Source: an uncultured Rhizobiaceae group bacterium (GTDB lineage: Bacteria > Pseudomonadota > Alphaproteobacteria > Rhizobiales > Rhizobiaceae). From it: a stretch of 8,208 nucleotides of DNA. The position numbers were made by a program, and so were the translations under genes. The notes beneath the pieces were generated by a model. The model was not told the DNA's origin and did not search any database. It worked only from the letters and a program-made list of their open reading frames with translations. Below are positions 6,086-8,208 of the stretch, piece by piece. The DNA is taken from the NCBI GenBank assembly GCA_937944075.1, contig CALDZZ010000121.1, positions 1 through 8,208 of the forward strand, in the 5' to 3' direction. Each line of letters opens with the position of its first letter. Position 1 is the first letter of the stretch.

Positions 6086-6106
6086 TGGTGTGCCGTTTGC
6101 ACACCA
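6086..6106. terminator. Hairpin between convergent Lrp-type and dehydrogenase genes
   Basis: TGGTGTGC and GCACACCA form a perfect eight-base-pair stem around a five-base loop (CGTTT), starting three bases after the Lrp-type stop codon. A second weaker dyad, CTTGATTTCAAG (6116-6127), follows. Neither strand has a strong T-run right after the main stem; on the minus strand a short CCCCTTTT (6073-6080) follows after some bases. It probably helps end transcription in both directions, but it is not a textbook intrinsic terminator. Confidence 0.5.
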
Positions 6107-6130
6107 GACTCTCATCTTGATTTCAAGAGA

Positions 6131-7003
6131 TTAACCTGCGTTTCGCAGTCTTGCCAAAAGACTTGAGGTATCCCATCGGTTGCCGCCCATTTTTTGTACT
6201 TCCGAGTAGAATTGATCAACCAAGGCGGTTACGGGAAGATTTGCACCATTTGTTCGTGCCTCATTAAGGCAAATGTTCAAATCCTTTCGCATCCAGTCAA
6301 CTGCGAAGCCGTGTTCATATTCACCTTTGTCCATGGTTTGCCAACGATTTTCCATTTGCCAGCTTTGTGCTGCGCCCTTGGAGATAACGCCCATGACGGC
6401 CTCTATGTTCAGGCCGGCCTTTTGGCCGAAGTGAACGCCCTCTGAAAGACCTTGAACCAGTCCTGCAATACAAATCTGGTTGACCATTTTTGTGAGTTGG
6501 CCAGAACCTGCAGGCCCCATTAGCCCGACCATGCGTGCATAACAGTCGATAATGGGTTTTGCTTTTTCATAGACAGCATCATCGCCGCCGATCATGACCG
6601 TTAAAACGCCATTTTCCGCGCCTGCCTGTCCGCCTGATACCGGGGCATCCAGAAAATCGAACTTTCGTTCTGCAGAAGCCTTGTTCAACTCACGCGCAAT
6701 CGCAGCAGAAGCGGTGGTGTTATCGATGAATACTGCCTTCTCCTTGATGGTATTAAAAGCACCATCCTCGCCAAGAGTAACGCTGCGCAAGTCTTCATCA
6801 TTGCCAACACAGCAAAAAATAAAATCACAATCGGTTGCAGCTTCAGCAGGCGTTTTGCCTAGGCTGCCACCAAATTCCTTGACCCATTCCTCTGCCTTTG
6901 CAGTGGTGCGGTTATAGACACAAACTTCATGTCCAGCTTTTGCAATATGGCCAGCCATTGGGTAGCCCATGACCCCCAATCCGATGAAAGCAACTCTTGC
7001 CAT
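6131..7003 (-). CDS. NAD(P)-dependent beta-hydroxyacid dehydrogenase (3-HIBDH/GarR family)
   Basis: This 290-residue cytosolic enzyme of the 3-hydroxyisobutyrate dehydrogenase superfamily should interconvert a beta-hydroxyacid and its semialdehyde, such as 3-hydroxyisobutyrate, tartronate semialdehyde or succinic semialdehyde. The Rossmann domain starts with VAFIGLGVMGYPMAGH (GLGVMG at 8-13). YNRTTAK (30-36) after beta-2, with an Arg where NADH enzymes carry Asp, favours NADPH. The substrate signature is DAPVSGGQAGAENGVLTVMIGGD (119-141). The catalytic lysine is K172 in GSGQLTKMVNQ. The conserved KDL near K240-D241 is also present. Length is normal for the family. GGAAGGA precedes the ATG at about seven bases. 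The gene is convergent with the Lrp-type gene and divergent from the acylase. The exact substrate cannot be decided from sequence; GarR (2-hydroxy-3-oxopropionate reductase) and MmsB are both possible labels. Confidence 0.92.
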   Translation of the reverse strand: MARVAFIGLGVMGYPMAGHIAKAGHEVCVYNRTTAKAEEWVKEFGGSLGKTPAEAATDCDFIFCCVGNDEDLRSVTLGEDGAFNTIKEKAVFIDNTTASAAIARELNKASAERKFDFLDAPVSGGQAGAENGVLTVMIGGDDAVYEKAKPIIDCYARMVGLMGPAGSGQLTKMVNQICIAGLVQGLSEGVHFGQKAGLNIEAVMGVISKGAAQSWQMENRWQTMDKGEYEHGFAVDWMRKDLNICLNEARTNGANLPVTALVDQFYSEVQKMGGNRWDTSSLLARLRNAG

Positions 7004-7067
7004 TTTTGTGTCCTTCCTGTCTAAAATGATGTCAAAGAATTAAATATGCGAAAGTTGTAATAAAGCA
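7004..7067. promoter_or_regulatory. Short divergent intergenic region
   Basis: These 64 bases separate the starts of the dehydrogenase (leftward) and acylase (rightward) genes and must hold at least part of both promoters. The dehydrogenase ribosome site lies at 7011-7017 (GGAAGGA on the minus strand). The acylase has only a weak site (TAAAG at 7061-7065). No convincing -35/-10 pair was found on either strand; AT-rich words near 7022-7050 are compatible with overlapping promoters. Confidence 0.35.
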
Positions 7068-8208
7068 ATGGGTAGAATTATCAAATGGTTCGTTGGTATT
7101 GGCGTGTTTGGTCTCATTGGCGCTGTGTTTTTGGGTGTGGTTGTATACGCCCTTTTGCTGCGCACTGTGCCTGATGATAATGCCACCGTTCAGCTTTCTG
7201 CTCTGAATGCTCCTGTCGAAGTCATCTTTGATGAACACGCTGTCCCACATGTTCAGGCGGAAAACCTTGAAGATGCCATGCATACTCTGGGTTTCCTTCA
7301 TGCACGCGACCGGCTTTGGCAAATGATATTCTTGCGCAGGGTAGGGCAGGGCAGGCTTTCTGAAATCCTTGGTGATGCAACTGTTGATACGGATGTGTTT
7401 TTGCGAACTCTGGATATGGCTGGTGCTGCACGTAAGTCTTTTGAAAAACTGCTACCCAAAACTAAGCGTGCACTCGAATCGTATGCGGCAGGTGTGAACA
7501 CATTTGCAAGTCGGGAAACGAGGTTGTTCGAGACAAAGCTTGGCCCAGAATTTCTGATACTCGGACATACACCTGAACCCTGGGAAGCATGGAATTCCGT
7601 TCTTGTACTCAAGGTTATGGGTTTTAGTCTCGGCAGTAACATGGAAAGGGAGATCCAGCGCCTTGCGATGGCTGCAAAGGGTTTCAGCCCGCAGGAGATT
7701 GATGATCTTGTTTCTTATGGCCCAAGGGACAAGCCGGGTTCTCTTCCCGATTTGAGAAAGCTTTATGGTTTTGGACCTGAAGGCAAACTTGGAAAGGTTG
7801 TCTCTGCGATTGACAGGAAGAAGTTTGTATTGGGCTGGCCTACGGGACGATCTGCCTCCAACAACTGGGTAATTTCTGGTGAGAACACATCTACCGGCAA
7901 ACCAATTTTGGCTAACGATCCTCATCTAGGTTTGACTGCCCCTTCAACCATGTATCTTGCGCATCTTTCTTTCACAATGGATGGTAAAAAGCGCGATATC
8001 ATTGGTGCAACTATTCCGGGCATCCCGACGATCATAGCAGGCAGAAATGCAAGGGTTGGTTGGGGGCTGACGACAACAATGCTGGATTCACAGGATTTGT
8101 TTATTGAGAAACTCAATCCCCAGGATGATCAACTCTATAAAACCGAAGATGGATGGGAGCGGTTTGGCGAGGAAGAAATTGAGATTGTTATTTCCGGTAA
8201 GCAACCCA
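7068..8208 (+). CDS. Penicillin acylase family protein (Ntn hydrolase), 3' end missing
   Basis: This is the first 380 residues of a penicillin-acylase-family protein; the frame is open to the right edge. The family cleaves amide bonds of penicillins, acyl-homoserine lactones, cyclic lipopeptides or related compounds. A hydrophobic N-terminal segment (about 7-31) would export or anchor it in the periplasm. The alpha-subunit region follows, with VEVIFDEHAVPHVQAENLEDAMHTLGFLHARDRLWQM (about 50-86) and LESYAAGVN (136-144). The self-cleavage site is RSA|SNNWVISGENTSTGKP: S264 would become the N-terminal nucleophile of the beta subunit. NDPHLGLTAPSTMY, IPGIPTIIAGRNARVGWGLT and DSQDLFIEKL agree with the beta-subunit start. 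Full members are about 750-850 residues, so about half is here. The start at ATG 7068 lacks a strong ribosome site but gives a typical membrane anchor. Substrate, including any quorum-signal cleavage, is unknown. Confidence 0.93.
   Translation, partial: MGRIIKWFVGIGVFGLIGAVFLGVVVYALLLRTVPDDNATVQLSALNAPVEVIFDEHAVPHVQAENLEDAMHTLGFLHARDRLWQMIFLRRVGQGRLSEILGDATVDTDVFLRTLDMAGAARKSFEKLLPKTKRALESYAAGVNTFASRETRLFETKLGPEFLILGHTPEPWEAWNSVLVLKVMGFSLGSNMEREIQRLAMAAKGFSPQEIDDLVSYGPRDKPGSLPDLRKLYGFGPEGKLGKVVSAIDRKKFVLGWPTGRSASNNWVISGENTSTGKPILANDPHLGLTAPSTMYLAHLSFTMDGKKRDIIGATIPGIPTIIAGRNARVGWGLTTTMLDSQDLFIEKLNPQDDQLYKTEDGWERFGEEEIEIVISGKQP

Noticed and set aside
7030..7035. Perfect TTGACA on the minus strand in the dehydrogenase leader
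   Set aside because: At 17 bp spacing the -10 position falls on the ribosome binding region and reads GACACA, so no promoter is formed.
7298..8116. Several minus-strand open frames under the acylase gene
   Set aside because: They have no domain signature and lie opposite a continuous plus-strand frame with unmistakable penicillin-acylase motifs that runs to the window edge.
1..8208. Search for a defence system, mobile element, CRISPR array, toxin-antitoxin pair or structured RNA
   Set aside because: No repeats with regular spacing, transposase or integrase motifs, tRNA-like folds or small paired genes were seen. The nuclease and UDG-like gene alone do not make a recognisable defence module.

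Overview
This is an ordinary-looking stretch of bacterial chromosome, most likely from an alphaproteobacterium and probably the order Hyphomicrobiales (Rhizobiales). The evidence for this is the CobU/CobT-type protein with the rhizobial N-terminus (SGLPFDDIR..LP), a PleC/DivJ-style histidine kinase, a rhizobial-type secreted thermonuclease with paired cysteines, and a DUF1289 protein. Base composition looks moderate and even, and I see no sharp compositional break. There are no tRNA or rRNA genes, insertion sequences, integrase genes or CRISPR arrays.

Layout, left to right: (1) the 3' part of a TauE/SafE-family permease, cut by the left edge; (2) a small convergent DUF1289 four-cysteine protein; (3) divergent from it, a CobT-family gene whose core is conserved but whose active-site motifs are nearly all gone; (4) convergent with that, a six-helix membrane histidine kinase, with a perfect 18-bp palindrome spanning the cobT-like stop codon; (5) divergent from the kinase, a probable three-gene transcription unit of membrane-anchored thermonuclease, glutathione S-transferase and uracil-DNA-glycosylase-superfamily protein; (6) an AT-rich control region and an Lrp/AsnC regulator; (7) a convergent beta-hydroxyacid dehydrogenase with a hairpin between the two; (8) divergent from it, a penicillin-acylase-family Ntn hydrolase cut by the right edge.

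The genes do not form one pathway. The possible functional links are local: the nuclease-GST-UDG unit (spacings 36 and 3 bp), the shared kinase/nuclease promoter region with a CtrA-like TTAA-N7-TTAT element, and autoregulation of the Lrp-type gene. I did not find a convincing new multi-gene system. The best lead is the CobT-like protein, which looks like a pseudoenzyme: the fold-forming segments stay close to rhizobial CobU/CobT while both catalytic glutamate motifs and the phosphate/base-binding motifs are replaced in an intact reading frame. Second-tier leads are a CxxC motif in a predicted periplasmic loop of the kinase and a UDG-like protein with cysteine spacing typical of [4Fe-4S] UDGs but a non-canonical motif A.
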